DNA of 64,000 nucleotides from Bromus sterilis (GCA_950022295.1 OX465598.1:169526001-169590000), one strand, 5' to 3'; counted from the stretch's first letter, positions 47,092 to 59,019 are shown. Made by a program: numbers and translations. The notes: a model not told the origin generated them from the letters alone.

Positions 47092-47208
47092 ACAACTCAA
47101 CTGCTAAGGCTTATAAGTATTCTTTGGCTCCCCTTGTGTCGAATCAATAAATTAGGGTTATACCTACCCGCGAAGACTTTTGCGATCCCATACAGTTGTG
47201 GGTTATCA
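47092..47208 (+). repeat. Element B 5' LTR, part 3 (end)
   Basis: Starts with the right ACAAC copy, continues tcaactgctaaggct and ends tgtgggttatca at 47208, matching 56903-57018 of B's 3' LTR. Confidence 0.9.
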
Positions 47209-47219
47209 AGACTATTTTC

Positions 47220-47231
47220 TGGCGCCGTTGC
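47220..47231 (+). promoter_or_regulatory. Element B primer binding site (tRNA-Asp type)
   Basis: TGGCGCCGTTGC lies 11 bases after the LTR end. It is complementary to the 3' end expected for plant tRNA-Asp. The chromovirus here uses tRNA-Met, so B is not its derivative. Confidence 0.75.
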
Positions 47232-49089
47232 GGGGGACCTTAGCTCTACTTATAAGTTCACTTGATAAGTACACTTTATCTTATTACTCTGTTTGCTTAC
47301 AATGGTTACTTTCTTTGAAACTAGATCTTATTGGCAAGGTGGATTCACTGAGGATCAACAAAAATATTGTAACACCCCGGGTGTCACGCTACAGTAATCA
47401 CCTACAGTAATCACAATTACTGTTGCTAAGTATCCCTTGATCATCATGAATCAAATAAAATTCAAAATTTCCCTGGGTTTGAAATTAAAAACATTGTGGC
47501 AAATAAAAGTTCAACCAAAAATTGTGCAACAACTTTTGTTAAATCCCAAATATTCAGTGGATCACTTCCATATGAGCATTGGAGTTTATTGGGCTCTAAA
47601 TAAAATCAGATAAATAAAAATAGTAGCCTAAAGTCCACTTATGTCAATGACATAATTAAAACAAATACTAAATGATTTATAAAATTTCCCAAACTTTTTG
47701 TGGCTCTCTGGTATAGTGCAACGTTAATTATGGTGCAACTTACAAGTTTTAAAAAAATTGTAAAGTAGCAAAAACAAAAAAAACAGTAGAACAAAAAGGG
47801 AAAAAGAAATAACAAAAATAAAAAAAACCCTAACTAACGCATGGGGCAAGGCTCCCCCACTAGGCCAAGCCCACCTCCACCCCGGCCCCCTCCCCACCTC
47901 CTCCCTCCCCTGTTCACGGGCATGGCGTGGCGCCCATCCCCCGGCTAGCCACGCCGTGGGCGCCGTGGCGGCCATCCGTCGGCTAGCCGGAGGGGATAAA
48001 GCCCCCGCACCCCCCCCCACCGCCTTGAACCCTAGCCCCCCCATGTTTTTGCCAGTTCCCCTCACGCCTCTGCCTCCTCCTCCCCGACCATGCCCGAGCG
48101 CGGCCCTGGGCGAGTGACCGTCGTGGACGCGGCCACCGGCCTCCCCGGCAAACGGGAGCGTGTCTAGGCGGCTTCCCGTGATGGTATTCGCCATCACGAG
48201 CGAGCAATTGCTGTGGGAAGCCCGGAGCACGACGCCCCTTCGTCCCTCTCGCCGCCGGCCGCCACCGCTGCATTGCCCCGATTTGCCGCCGCCTCTGCAC
48301 CCACAGCCTGCCAGGCCGCCGCATCACACTAAAGGTGAGCTCCGCGTCCTTTCCCCTCCTATCGCGCGCGATTTTCTTCGTCGTCCTGCCGTTCCCGTAT
48401 GGACCTGCTCCGGCCGCCGCCGGGTTCAACTGTGGTCGTCGCCGTGGTCGTTCCCCGGCCTCCACCTGCTGCTTGCACCCCCACGGTGGGATGCGCGGCT
48501 CCACCCGCGCCCGAACCTGCCCTCCGCCTTGCCCACGGTCGCCGGAGCGCAGCTCCAGTGGGTCGCTGCCGTGTTCCAAGCTCACTTCCAGCGCGCGTGG
48601 CTCAAACCTTGGGCTAAACCCCCCGGTTAACCCCTTGTTAATAACCTCCCATGTTAAACTAACCCCCCCCTAATAGCCTGTGACAAGTGGGTCCAAGGCG
48701 GACCCCCTAAACTAACCTCCCATGTATTAGATAAATAAACTGTTAAATGAAAACCTGAGGCTGTCATGTGGGCCATGGGCCCTTAGGATAATTCCTGTTA
48801 ATTTAAATGTGTTAATAAGCATATGTTAGTATGACAGCTGGGCCCCACTGTTTTTAAATTATATAAAATATTAAATACACCTATGAGGCTGACCAGTGGG
48901 ACCCACTGGTCAGGTTTGACCAATCAACTTTCACTGTTCTGGATAATGTTTGGATAAATGAATTAACTAAACTCAGAAATTCTTTTAAAATGATTTAAAC
49001 TTTGAAAATCAATATCTTTTAAACCATAACTCAGATTCAAAAACTTTATACATGAAAATTGATCAGAAAAATATAATGAATACGAATAC

Positions 49090-49390
49090 GCTATCTGTTT
49101 GTCTACCACACACCCCTAGCTCAACGACATCGACATTCTCCCCCTCCGGGCCGTCTGTCCGATAATTGCCCGATACCGTAAAACTCTTCGGATGAATTTA
49201 TTCCGAACATGAAAGTTGACCAGAATGGATCAACTAGCATGGATACACTATCCACATGTCTGTCAGATGTCTCTAACACTACAGACATCGAACCTTCCCC
49301 CTCCGGATCATCTGTCTGGTAATCAACCGGTACTGATGAGTCATCCCCGGATAAATTCTTGCTCCGGGAAAAATCACCGAACACTGCGTT
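49090..49390 (+). repeat. Diverged tandem duplication inside solo LTR 3
   Basis: Two roughly 150 bp units around 49085-49235 and 49240-49390 share the order gacatcga.cttccccctccgg...atctgtc.ggtaat...ccgaac. The copies are clearly diverged. They lie in intron 1 of the predicted LTR gene. Confidence 0.6.
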
Positions 49391-50802
49391 AGAGCCCTGT
49401 TGCTTTGTATCTTCTGTGTCTTACATTTATATTGCTATTATTGTTGTGTATTTATTGTTTCTTCCCCCCTTATTCTCCGGTAGACCCCTTTGCTGCCGCT
49501 GACGACACCGTTGCCGAGTACGACTACTTCGTCGACGACCGTACCACTACTACCGAGCTTCCAGGCAAGCAGAGCCATTCTCTTCCCCAGATATCGCCTA
49601 TCTTTTCCGTACATTTCTTGCACTAAGCATGTTTACTTCTGTTGCTACGATTACAATCATATTCAATTGTATAGCCTGATTTTGTCGCCCCTTGTTGTAC
49701 CTTCCTTATCCTATGCTGCCTGCTATATCTATATATTATATTCAGAAGTGAGCCCTGCGCATTGTTAGCTAGGATTAGATAGCGGGCCGTGGACACTCAG
49801 GGGAGTGACGCGGATACAAAACATATACAACTACAACAGGTACGGATCAATGCAGACGCCCTAGGGAACCTACAACGGTGAGACTCTGCCGAGTCGCTTC
49901 GAGTTTGACTTACGAGTGAACGAACTCGTATTTCACTCTCGTCGGCTCAGTAACGTAGCATCACCGGGATGATACGAGGTTTACCTCTTTAGTTCATTCC
50001 GCTGATGTCTCTGTCAAACCTCTTTAAGTGTGCCATCGAGGGTGATACCTCTTGGTTTCACTTAATGGTAGGCACTCGAACCAACTGGCGTCCTTAAAGG
50101 TAAGAGTCGGGCGACCGAACGGTGCCTGCGAGCGGTATATTGTCGGGAACGACAGGGAGGGTACGACCGACATTACTGGCGTGCTTGGCCCCTGCTCGTA
50201 TCTCGCGAGAGTTACCAAACTACGAAAAGTCGAGCTCTACCAAGAGCACACGCGAGACACGGTAAGGAGATGGCTCACCTTGTTGGTAACCGAAGTGACT
50301 TGGTGGGACGACAGGGCAGGCACCGATGTACTAGTGGTCCTGAATGCTGTCGTTGACCGCGGGTCGGTTAAGTTGAGGCAACGATAACGGTTGTCACGTA
50401 GGTTAATTAAAATGCTAAATGGTTCGGCGGATGACTTGAGAGGCCCGTTGGTCGGTACGCACTACCTTCACGAGGGATAAGGAGTTATGGGCTCCCCTGC
50501 GTCGTAGTTTGTCCGAAAGCTCTTCAGACGTCAGCAGTACTGCGGCCTGCGCCGGGAAGTTGTGTCTTCTTCGCTCGAGCGGTGTTTATTTGGATTTGCT
50601 TTTGCTTCACCATCCAGCCACGCACCATGCAGGAGCGTGCAAGGGTGAGGGTCCTAGACCCCTTGGCGCATAGTATATAGTCCGGCGGATGGCCTCTCTG
50701 TTGAGCCTAGGATGGTTTGCGTCGTGTCGGATAGCCTCGGTGGGGCGTTCCCTAACAAGGTTCATGCCACCCTAGAGATCCGAGCGTGCAGGATGAACAG
50801 TA

Positions 50803-50866
50803 GTGCACCCCTGCAGGGAGTTTAATCTATTCGAATAGCCGTTTCCATGGTAACAGGACGCTTTAT
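50803..50866 (+). promoter_or_regulatory. Palindrome-rich intron block, solo LTR 3
   Basis: CACCCCTGCAGGG, CTATTCGAATAG and CCATGG in the same order as in the other long LTRs, about 415 bp before exon 3. Confidence 0.55.
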
Positions 50867-52729
50867 GCTGAAGCTGGATCTTACCACTACAAACTACTAC
50901 TATTAAACTGTATGGTTCCGGGTTTTCTTCCTCGCAGGGAAGTCGAGGAGGGGAACTCGGAGGAAATATTATTATTAATCATTACAACTTACTATTATAC
51001 AATGCTATAGCAACTTCTGCTTCATTGTTACCTTATTGCTTTATATAAACTATTGGTTGTTTCTCTTCTCATGCTGCAAGACACGTCAGAAGATGCTAGT
51101 CTTCGATTGGCCTAGCTTCTTACCCTTATTCTTATTTCTACCTTGCAGTCCACTATATACAGCCTCCCCTTTCCATTTGATACAAATGCATAAATGCTTG
51201 GTAGCGGACGTAAGACTTGCGGGTATGCTAGATACTCACCTTTGCTTTATTTCCCCTTTATGTTTTGCTTGATCAGCCGCTGCAGTCGACGTTGGAGCCC
51301 AGGAGCAGGAGATCCCCGATGACGACCACCGCAACATGAAGATACCCGATGCCTTCTACGACGTCGAGTTCCCCGTTGGCCAGGAGTAGTTTGGAGGTTC
51401 CCTGGCAGGAGGCCTCGCCTTTTCGATCTGTTGTTATTTGTGCTATCCTTATTAAGGCAACCTTGTATTCTTGTGTCTGTACTTAGATACTTTTGCTTCC
51501 GCTAACTTTGTGCTTCCGAGCTGTTGTATTCGAGCCCTCGTGGCCCCTGGCTTGTATTAAACAGCTTGTATTATTTTATTTGTAGAGTTGTGTTGTGATA
51601 TCTCACCGTGAGTCCCTAATCTCGATTGTGTACCTTGCGTGTATGATTACTATACACGGTCTGATTTTGGGGGCGTCACAAATATTATAAGGAATACCGC
51701 CTGTCTAAAAAAGGGATATTTATATGGAAACTGATACAAAAATTATATCACTATGCTAGAAACTTATGCTCCGATTATGATATATCTTATTGTTGTGATG
51801 AATCTTGTTGCTGCTTTCCCTTTAAACACCTTCCTTTCCAATGTTGGTGTAATGATAATGAAACCTGTTTATCTTATACTAAGGGACATTATGATTTCTT
51901 TGATGTTGCACAAATAGAATAATTTGTTGTCTTTAAGGGTGCCTATGAAATTTCTTCCTTTGTTGAAAATATTGAAGATGCCCCTTATAAATCTGAGAGT
52001 CTTGATATACTTAAATATTGCTTTGAGAATTTTAATGATAATGCTTATATTACTAACTATCTCAAAAGGTTCTCTCCACAAGAGGAAGAGACTAATGCTT
52101 TGCAGGACTCTACGGAAGAAGAAATTGTTGAAACTGAATGCTCCTTAGATGAATAAGAGGAGGAGAGTGATGAACAAAAGGAGGAAGAATGGAGTAGCTA
52201 CCCATCTCTACCAACTAATGAGAGTAACTCTTTGACTCTTACTTTATATGATTTCCCTCCATGCTTACCAAAGGAGGATGAATGTTATATTGATTGCTAT
52301 GATCCTATTGAATCTTTTGAAATATCCCTTTTTGATGAAATTGATGCTTGTGGCCATGATGCCCCTATGAATGAGACTTGCAAGGATGACTTTGCTTCTG
52401 TTATTTATGATAACCCTTGCTATTTTGATAAGTCTTATGATAACCCTCTATCTTCTTTGCCTACTATGGATATTCTTAATGATGAGGAGTTATGCTTAGA
52501 AAGTTTATATGATTATGTGCTAGTAGATCATGAAAAGCATGTTTTGTGTGATGGTTATATTGTTGAGTTTTTTCATGATGCTACTGAAAATTATTATGAG
52601 AGAGGAAAATTTGGTTGTAGAAATTTGCTTGTTAGGAAAACACCTCTCTCCATGTTGAAAATCTTGAAGGTCCGCTTGTTTTACCTTCCTATGCTTGATA
52701 CTTTGTGCTTCATTTATTTATTTTCTTAA

Positions 52730-55480
52730 AATATGCCCATGCATAGGAAGCATGTTAGACTTAAATGTGGTTTATATTTTCTCCTTTGATGCTCTCTTTT
52801 GTGCTTCAACTTTTTATTCTTTTGTGAGCATCGTTACACCCATGCCTAGCTAATGGCTTTAAAGAAGGGCTTCTGGAGGCAGCCCAAAATGGATTAGGTT
52901 TCTTTTTCTTTTGTTGTGTCTTGGATGTTGTTACTACTGTAGCGACACCATTTTATCTTTATTTTCAAGTTTTCTGCCAATTTCTAGCGTCTTATTATAA
53001 GGGAAGTAAAAGTTGTGACATGTTATCTAGAAAATAGATTCTGTCTGCTTGACGGGAAAAATCAAAACAAATCCACAGTTCATCTTTTTGAGCTGAATTT
53101 TTTACACAACATGGTCTATACAATTTTGAAACTTTCATATCTTTTGAGTTTTCTTATTTGAGAAGCATAAGTGCACCTGAAAAATCAATCTTTGCAATAT
53201 GTCCTGTTTTGGAAGATTATCTATTAGTGTACTAACCGCTCTAATAAGTTTATGAGAAGTTTTATGTGAAGGAAGTTTTCAAGTGTGCGAAGGGAGATGT
53301 TGAAAGAAGATTTAGGAGTGCCAAAATCTTAAGCTTGGGGATTCCCCCGGCACCTCCACAAAATATTCAAGGAGACTCAAGCGTCTAAGCTTGGGGATGC
53401 CCCCGTGCATCCCCTTCTTCATCAACAATCATCAGTTCGTCCTTCTCCACGCTATATTTTTCTTGCTTCACATGATATGTGTTGTTCTTGGAGCGTCTGT
53501 ATATTTTATTTTTAGTTTAGTTTTGTTTAATTTGCTGGTCATTACAATGTCGGACCCTTGCATGCTTGATTGGGAGAGATACACGCTCCACTTTATTATA
53601 GAATACTCTAGAACTTCACTTATATGTGTTGAGTGTTAAATTTATCTACTGTCTGTTTGTTAGCTCTTGTGCTTCACTTAGATCTTGTTTGAGAGCAATT
53701 TAATTTATTTTGTAGAAAGTTTAGAACTCTCGTGCTTCACTTATATTTGTTTAGAGTTGTTTCTGTTGCAATTGTTTATATGTCTCACAGTATGTTTTAT
53801 ATGTGGCGTATAGGTAATCTAGATCACTAGGTCTAGCTTTGGATGTCTTGCAATAGTTTTGAGGTATTGATTGAGTAATGATGAATGTTTATGCAATTGA
53901 GCTTGCGCCCATGAGTGATAGGTGTCTTATCTTGGCTAACCGTGCCTTATTTCGAAAACTACAAAAAAATAGTTGAGAATTCTAGCTACTCAAAGGATCA
54001 CTAATCTTTGCGGGTTGGAATATATAGAGTACCCCCACATACCATGGGTCGAGGATAACCAAACCAACATACACTCCTCCTCGGGGTACTTGTATCTTTG
54101 TGAATCTCCTGACTAGATAGAGAGTTACTGGTAATAAGTGCATGAGTTCTTTGGACTAATGTGAGTATTCGATTGTTGGCACTTCCACCTTCCCATATTT
54201 TGCTAGCCTCTTCGGTACCATGCATTGCCCTTCTCGTGGGAGTTGGCGCAAATTTTTCCGGTGCATCCAAACCCTTGGCATGATAAGCTCTGTCATACAT
54301 AAACCTCCTTATATCTTCCTCAAAACAGCCACCATACCTACCTATCAAGGCATTTCCATAGCCTTTCCGAGATATATTGTCATGCAACATCCATCGTTCT
54401 TCATGTTCACATGACTTATCCTTCATTGTCATATTGCCTACTGCTACATTGGCAGAGGCATTCATATAGAGTCATTACTTTTTGATTCAGAGTTGTAAGT
54501 AAATAAAAGTGTGTTGATGTTCTTGTAGAGTGTTGCCCCTACAGTTAGGAAGGAATAAAAGATCCCAAAGTGGACGAAATAAAAAAAAAGAGAATAAATC
54601 CATGGAGGCCACTCAAAATCAAAAAATATATAAAAATGTGAAAAAAGGAAAAAGAATAAAAAAAGAGAGAGGGGGCAGCACTACTATCCTTTATTCCACA
54701 CTTGTGCTTCAAAGTAGCATCCGTACTTCATGGAGAGTTTTCATATCATTCATATATAACTATGTGGGAATCTATACACTATAGAACTTGGCTTGCATAT
54801 TCCAAGGATGAGCCTCCTCAAAAGAGCTCTAGGTCTTCATGAGCAAGAAAGTTGGATGCAGCCCCACTAGTTCCATTGGAGGGTTTTCATACACTTATAG
54901 CTCTTGTGCATCCGCATGTTGCATGGCAATCCCTACTCCTCACACCATATCTATCATTTGGCTTTCTCCCGCCTATGATTGTCCTCATTGGTGTCAGCCT
55001 TTCTCACTTTTTGACTTCCTATCCCCATAATTATTCTATTTTGCCATCCTAAGTGCCAACGTAGCTTGCTCGCGCTCATCCATTGCATGAGTGCTCAAAG
55101 TCAAAAGGGACAGGATCAAATTGACTTCTACCTGACTAGTGGTCTGGCGACGAGTCATAATAGGATTCCAAATGGACCATGTCTGAAATTTGGTAGATTG
55201 AGTTCGCAACAACTATTCAATATTTTTATGCTCTAAACCATCCCCACTCTTGGAACGGGGACTCCGACTGAGACATTCGATTCATGAACAGCAAGAGCTC
55301 AATTGTTTATATGTTCTTCATTGATTGCTTAATATCAACTATAGACTATTGCTTTATATCACTTTGTCTTTGGCTTATGTATCTTCATTACATTAGATTG
55401 ATTGCCTTTACTCCTAAGTAGCATGTCGCATCAAAAATTATCTTTTTATCAATTTACCTACTCGAGGACGAGCAGGAATT
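52730..55480 (+). other. Element B non-coding interior
   Basis: About 2.7 kb after the orphan ORF with no domain-bearing frame. It has two PPT-like copies AAGCTTGGGGAT at 53331-53342 and 53387-53398. From about 53830 it is homologous, in opposite orientation, to element A 57024-58498 and element C 14643-16300. Confidence 0.75.
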
Positions 55481-55494
55481 AAGCTTGGGGATGA
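55481..55494 (+). promoter_or_regulatory. Element B polypurine tract
   Basis: AAGCTTGGGGATGA directly before the 3' LTR. It is purine-rich and at the canonical position. Confidence 0.85.
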
Positions 55495-57018
55495 TGATAC
55501 GTCTCAAACGTATCTATAATTTTTGCTCATTTCATGCCCTTTTTGTGTCATTGCTACATCTTTTTGCCATGCTTTTGAATCATTTATTGGAATAACCTAC
55601 TAATATAGAGCCCAGTGCCAGTTTCTGTCTATTTTGTCTTTGCAATGCAGAAAAAGTCCAAAAATGAAGTTGCTCAGAAAATTCCCAAAAAATATTTACA
55701 TCGGAAGAGTCCTCCAGCCGGAGGACGGAGTCAGGAGGTGTCCCCAGGCCCCCAGGCGCCCTCCCGACGCGGCCAGGGCCCACCCACGTGGGGTGGCCTC
55801 CTGGGTGACCTGGGCACCACCTCGGACTCCCCCTTGGCCTATATATTTGCCCGTGACGCAAAAACCCGATATATCCAGACGTCTTTTCCAGAAGCGATCC
55901 CGATCTCCGCCGCCATCGAAACCTAGCTTCAAGGGTCACCAAGATCCTGCTCTGGTACCCTGCCGGAGAGGGCCTTAGCCCCCGGGGCCATCTTCATCAA
56001 CTCTTCTTCACCCCATGATGGGTCGTGAGTAGTTCCTCCTTGGAATACGGGTTCTTGGCAGTAGCTATGTGGTATCTTCTCCCCCTTGATCTTCAATACA
56101 AAGTTCTCATGAGATGCCCCACCTGATTGAGATCCATATGATGTAATTGGTGTTGTGTTTGTTGGGATCTGATGAGTTGTTACCTTGTTCAGTCCTAAGA
56201 GGTTTATGAATTTGTTTTGCTGCAATTTTGTTGATCTTAATGCTTGCTACTAGTGCACGAGTTGCATGATTTCAGATCTGATCACGTTATGGTTGCATGA
56301 TTATAATTGTTATTCTAGACCTTATCTACGGTTGTATGCACCTATTATAGTCCGGAACCGGCGATCCCAATGGTGACAGCTTGGGACACCAAAGGGGATG
56401 GGCTATAATCTGAGGATCACATGTGTTCATAGAGTGTTAATTCTTTGTTCCGGTGCTCTTTAACAGAAGCACCTTAATCTCCGTAAGTTCCCTTTGGCCC
56501 CGTTCGTAGCGGGACATTAGGATAATAGATGTTTTGCACGTTCTTATTGCAAGCACGTACAACTACATACGAAACACATGCCTACGTTTGGTTCTTAGAC
56601 TAGGATTGCTCTAGTTTGTTCTTTGGCTAGAGTTTGTGCAATTTTGTCAATTGCCCAACTGTAATTTGTTCACCCAACACCTGTCTTTTTTGCTTTGAGA
56701 GTTACCACTTCTGAAACCTTGAACCCCGGTCCATCTTTCAGCTTCATTACCTTCGTTTTACTATTTCTCTCATTACTGCTGCTACTATTTTGGTACTACT
56801 TTGTGGTGTTGGTGATTGGGGAAGTCTTAAATACTACACCCGTCAACACACCGTTGCTACTAAATATCTTGTCTAGTGCTTTTTCAGGTGTGGTTGAATT
56901 GACAACTCAACTGCTAAGGCTTGTAAGTATTCTTTGGCTCCCCTTGTGTCGAATCAATAAATTAGGGTTATACCTACCCGCGAAGACTGTTGCGATCCCC
57001 TACACTTGTGGGTTATCA
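55495..57018 (+). repeat. Element B 3' LTR
   Basis: 1524 bp from tgatacgtctc to gggttatca, uninterrupted, and followed by the GTCCT duplication. It gives the reference order for the three pieces of the 5' LTR. Confidence 0.92.
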
Positions 57019-58498
57019 GTCCTCGAGTAGGTAAATGATAACAAGATAATTTTTAATGTGACATGCTACTTAGGAGTAAAGGCGATCTGTCTAATGTAAT
57101 GAAGATACATAGGCCAAATACAAAGTGATATAGAGCAATAGTCTATAGTTGATATTAAGCAAGCAATGAAGAACATATAAAGAATTGAGCTCTTTTTGTT
57201 CGTGAATCGAATGTCTCAGTCGGAGTCCCCGTGCCAAGAGTGGGGAAGGTTTAGAGCATAAAAATACTGAATAGTTGTTGAGAACTCAATCTACTAATGT
57301 TCACACATGGTCCCTGTGGAATCTTATTATGACTCGTCCCTAGACCACTAGTCAGGTACAAGTTAAACTAATCCTCTCCCTTTCGACTTTGAGCACTCAT
57401 GCAATGGATGAGCGCGAGCAAGATACGTTGGCATTTAGGATGGCAAAATAGAATAATGATGGGATAGGAAGTCAAAAAGTGAGAAAGTCTCACACCAATG
57501 AGGACAATAATAGGCGGGAGAATTCCAAATGATAGATATGGTGTGAGGAGTAGGGATTGCCATGCAACATGCGGATGCACAAGAGCTATAAGTGTATGAA
57601 AGCCCTCCAATGGAAATAGTGGGGGTGCATCCAACTTGCTTGCTCATGAAGACCTGGAGCTCTTTTGAGAAGGCTCATCCTTGGAATATGGAAGCCAAGT
57701 TCTATAGTGTATAGATCCCCACATAGTTATACATGAATGATATGAAAACTATCTATGAAGCACAGGTGCTTCTTTGAAGCACAATTGTGGAATAAAGGAT
57801 AGTATTGTTGCCCCCTCTCTCTTTTTTTCACCTTTTTTGTATTTTTCTGTTTTTGGGTGGCCTCCATGGCTCTTTATTCTCTCTTTTTTCGTCCACTTTG
57901 GGATCTTTTATTCCTTTCCTCACTATAGGGGCAACACTCTATAATAACATCAACACACTTTTATTTACTTACAACTCTGAATCAAAAAGTAATGACTCTA
58001 TATGAATGCCTCTGCCAGTGTAGAAGTAGGCAATATAACAATGAAGGATAAGTCATATGAACATGAAGAACAATGAATGTTGCATGGCAATATAACTCGG
58101 AAAGGCTATGGAAATGCCTTGATAGGTAGGTATGGTGGCTGTTTTGAGGAAGATATAAGGAGGTTTATGTATGACAGAGCGTATCATGCCAAGGGTTTGG
58201 ATGCACTGGCGAAGTTTGCACCAACTCACACGAGAAGGGCAATGCATGGTACCGAAGAGGCTAGCAAAAAATGGGAAGGTGGAAGTGCCAACAATCGAAT
58301 GCTCGCATTAGTCCGAAGAACTCATGCACTTATTATCAGTAACTCTCTATCTAGTCAGGAGATTCACAAAGAGACAAGTACCCCAAGAAGGAGTGTATGG
58401 GGTTTTGGTTATCCTTGCGCATCCTCGACCCATGGTACGTGGGGGGTACTCAATATATTCCAACCCCGCAGAGATTAGTGATCCTTTTAGTAGCTAGA
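57019..58498 (-). mobile_element. Element A internal region, second fragment
   Basis: After GTCCT (57019-57023) comes cgagtaggtaaatgataac, the continuation of the fragment at 2374-2403. It follows in reverse the interior of element B from about 55470 down to 53970, with similar low-complexity stretches (ccccctctctcttttt at 57810). It ends abruptly at gtagctaga (58498), where Tat-element repeats begin. A's other LTR, PBS and ORF are absent. Confidence 0.85.
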
Positions 58499-58935
58499 GT
58501 TGCTCGGGGGGGGAGTTTCCTCTTAAGCCCCCGAGTGCTTAGCGAGATCACGTAGGCGATAGAGTTGCTCGGGGGGGAGTTTCCTCTTCAGCCCCCCAGT
58601 GCTTCGGTTGGGATCGCGTGGGCGATAGAGTTGCTCGGGGAGAGTTTCCTCTTCAGCCCCCGAGTGCTTTGGTTGGGATCGCATGGGCGATAGAGTTGCT
58701 CGGGGGGGAGTTTCCTCTTCAGCCCCCGAGTGCTTTGGTTGGGATCGCGTGGACGATAGAGTTGCTCGGGGGGGGGTTCCTCTTCTGCCCCCGAGTGGTT
58801 TGGTTGGGATCGCGTGGGCGATAGAGTTGCTCGGGGGGGGGGGGGAGTTTCCTCTTCAGCCCACGAGTGCTTCGGTTGGGATCGCGTAGGCGATAGAGTT
58901 GCTCGGGGGGGTTCCTCTTCAGCCCCCGAGTGTTT
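58497..58935. repeat. Tandem repeat array, 3' UTR of Tat-type element
   Basis: Nearly seven units of about 65 bp, each with agagttgctcgggg, a G run of variable length (4 to about 13), gtttcctcttcagcccccgagtg and gggatcgcgtgggcgat. It lies just beyond the pol stop of the minus-strand element. Tat-lineage elements are known for tandem repeats in this position. The plus-strand ORFs across it are artefacts of repeat composition. Confidence 0.88.
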
Positions 58936-59019
58936 TGAGATGGCAGTATTTGGGCAACACTTATTTTATTGCGGTCAAGTGATTTACATGAATTGCCAGT
59001 CATGTCCGACCGATAGGGG

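Larger units (their letters stand above)
48043..51389 (+). pseudogene. LTR-embedded three-exon ORF (solo LTR 3)
   Basis: Frame from ATG 48043 (stopped by TGA at 48115-48117; an in-frame ATG at 48181 reopens it) to the donor cactaaag|gtgagc at 48334. Exon 2 49484-49564 (81 nt), after ccggtag|, reads DDTVAEYDYFVDD and ends ttccag|gcaagc. Exon 3 51286-51389 (104 nt), after ccgctgcag|, ends YDVEFPVGQE then TAG. From 48181 the spliced frame is 339 nt, 112 aa. Both introns are phase 1 and intron 2 has a GC donor, exactly as in the chromovirus LTR. Confidence 0.5.
47368..51680 (+). repeat. Solo LTR 3 (4.3 kb)
   Basis: TGTAACACCCC..GGGCGTCACA with TSD AATAT at 47363-47367 and 51681-51685. No interior, so a solo LTR. 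It shares the layout of the chromovirus LTRs (GC-rich promoter region about 47880-48600, palindrome block, GATC-GCCGCTGCAG acceptor) but is a different family. Confidence 0.92.
47302..52729 (+). pseudogene. Orphan ORF of element B, split by solo LTR 3
   Basis: Not recognised as gag, pol or env. ATG 47302 is about 70 bp after the PBS. The frame runs to 47367, is interrupted by solo LTR 3, and resumes in the same frame at 51686 to a stop at 52727-52729, about 369 codons in all. Two in-frame TAA codons (about 51919 and 52154) break it. Visible features: a cysteine-rich patch (YCCDESCCCFPF) near codon 65, glutamate-rich stretches, and an acidic C-terminal half with repeated YDNP and ECYIDCYDP-type motifs. 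The last 165 codons are open. It sits where gag would be in an autonomous element. Confidence 0.7.
2404..57018 (+). mobile_element. Element B: non-autonomous gypsy-type LTR retrotransposon hosting nested insertions
   Basis: LTR ends tgatacgtctc...gggttatca, TSD GTCCT at 2399-2403 and 57019-57023, a PBS at 47220 and a PPT at 55481 define a complete element. Subtracting a hAT element, a chromovirus and a solo LTR leaves about 7.0 kb: two 1.5 kb LTRs and about 4.0 kb of interior. No gag, protease, RT or integrase homology was seen; the only long frame is an orphan ORF (47302-52729). It must have been mobilised in trans. The tRNA-Asp-type PBS suggests an Athila-type partner, which is inference. 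Confidence 0.88.

Noticed and set aside
58618..58889. Plus-strand ORFs with GIAWAIELLGG-type repeats
   Set aside because: They arise because the tandem unit lacks stops; the unit length is not a multiple of three and the array is the 3' UTR of a minus-strand element.
58500..58930. G-quadruplex cluster
   Set aside because: G runs are about 55 bp apart, so an intramolecular quadruplex across units is unlikely; runs within one unit are single.
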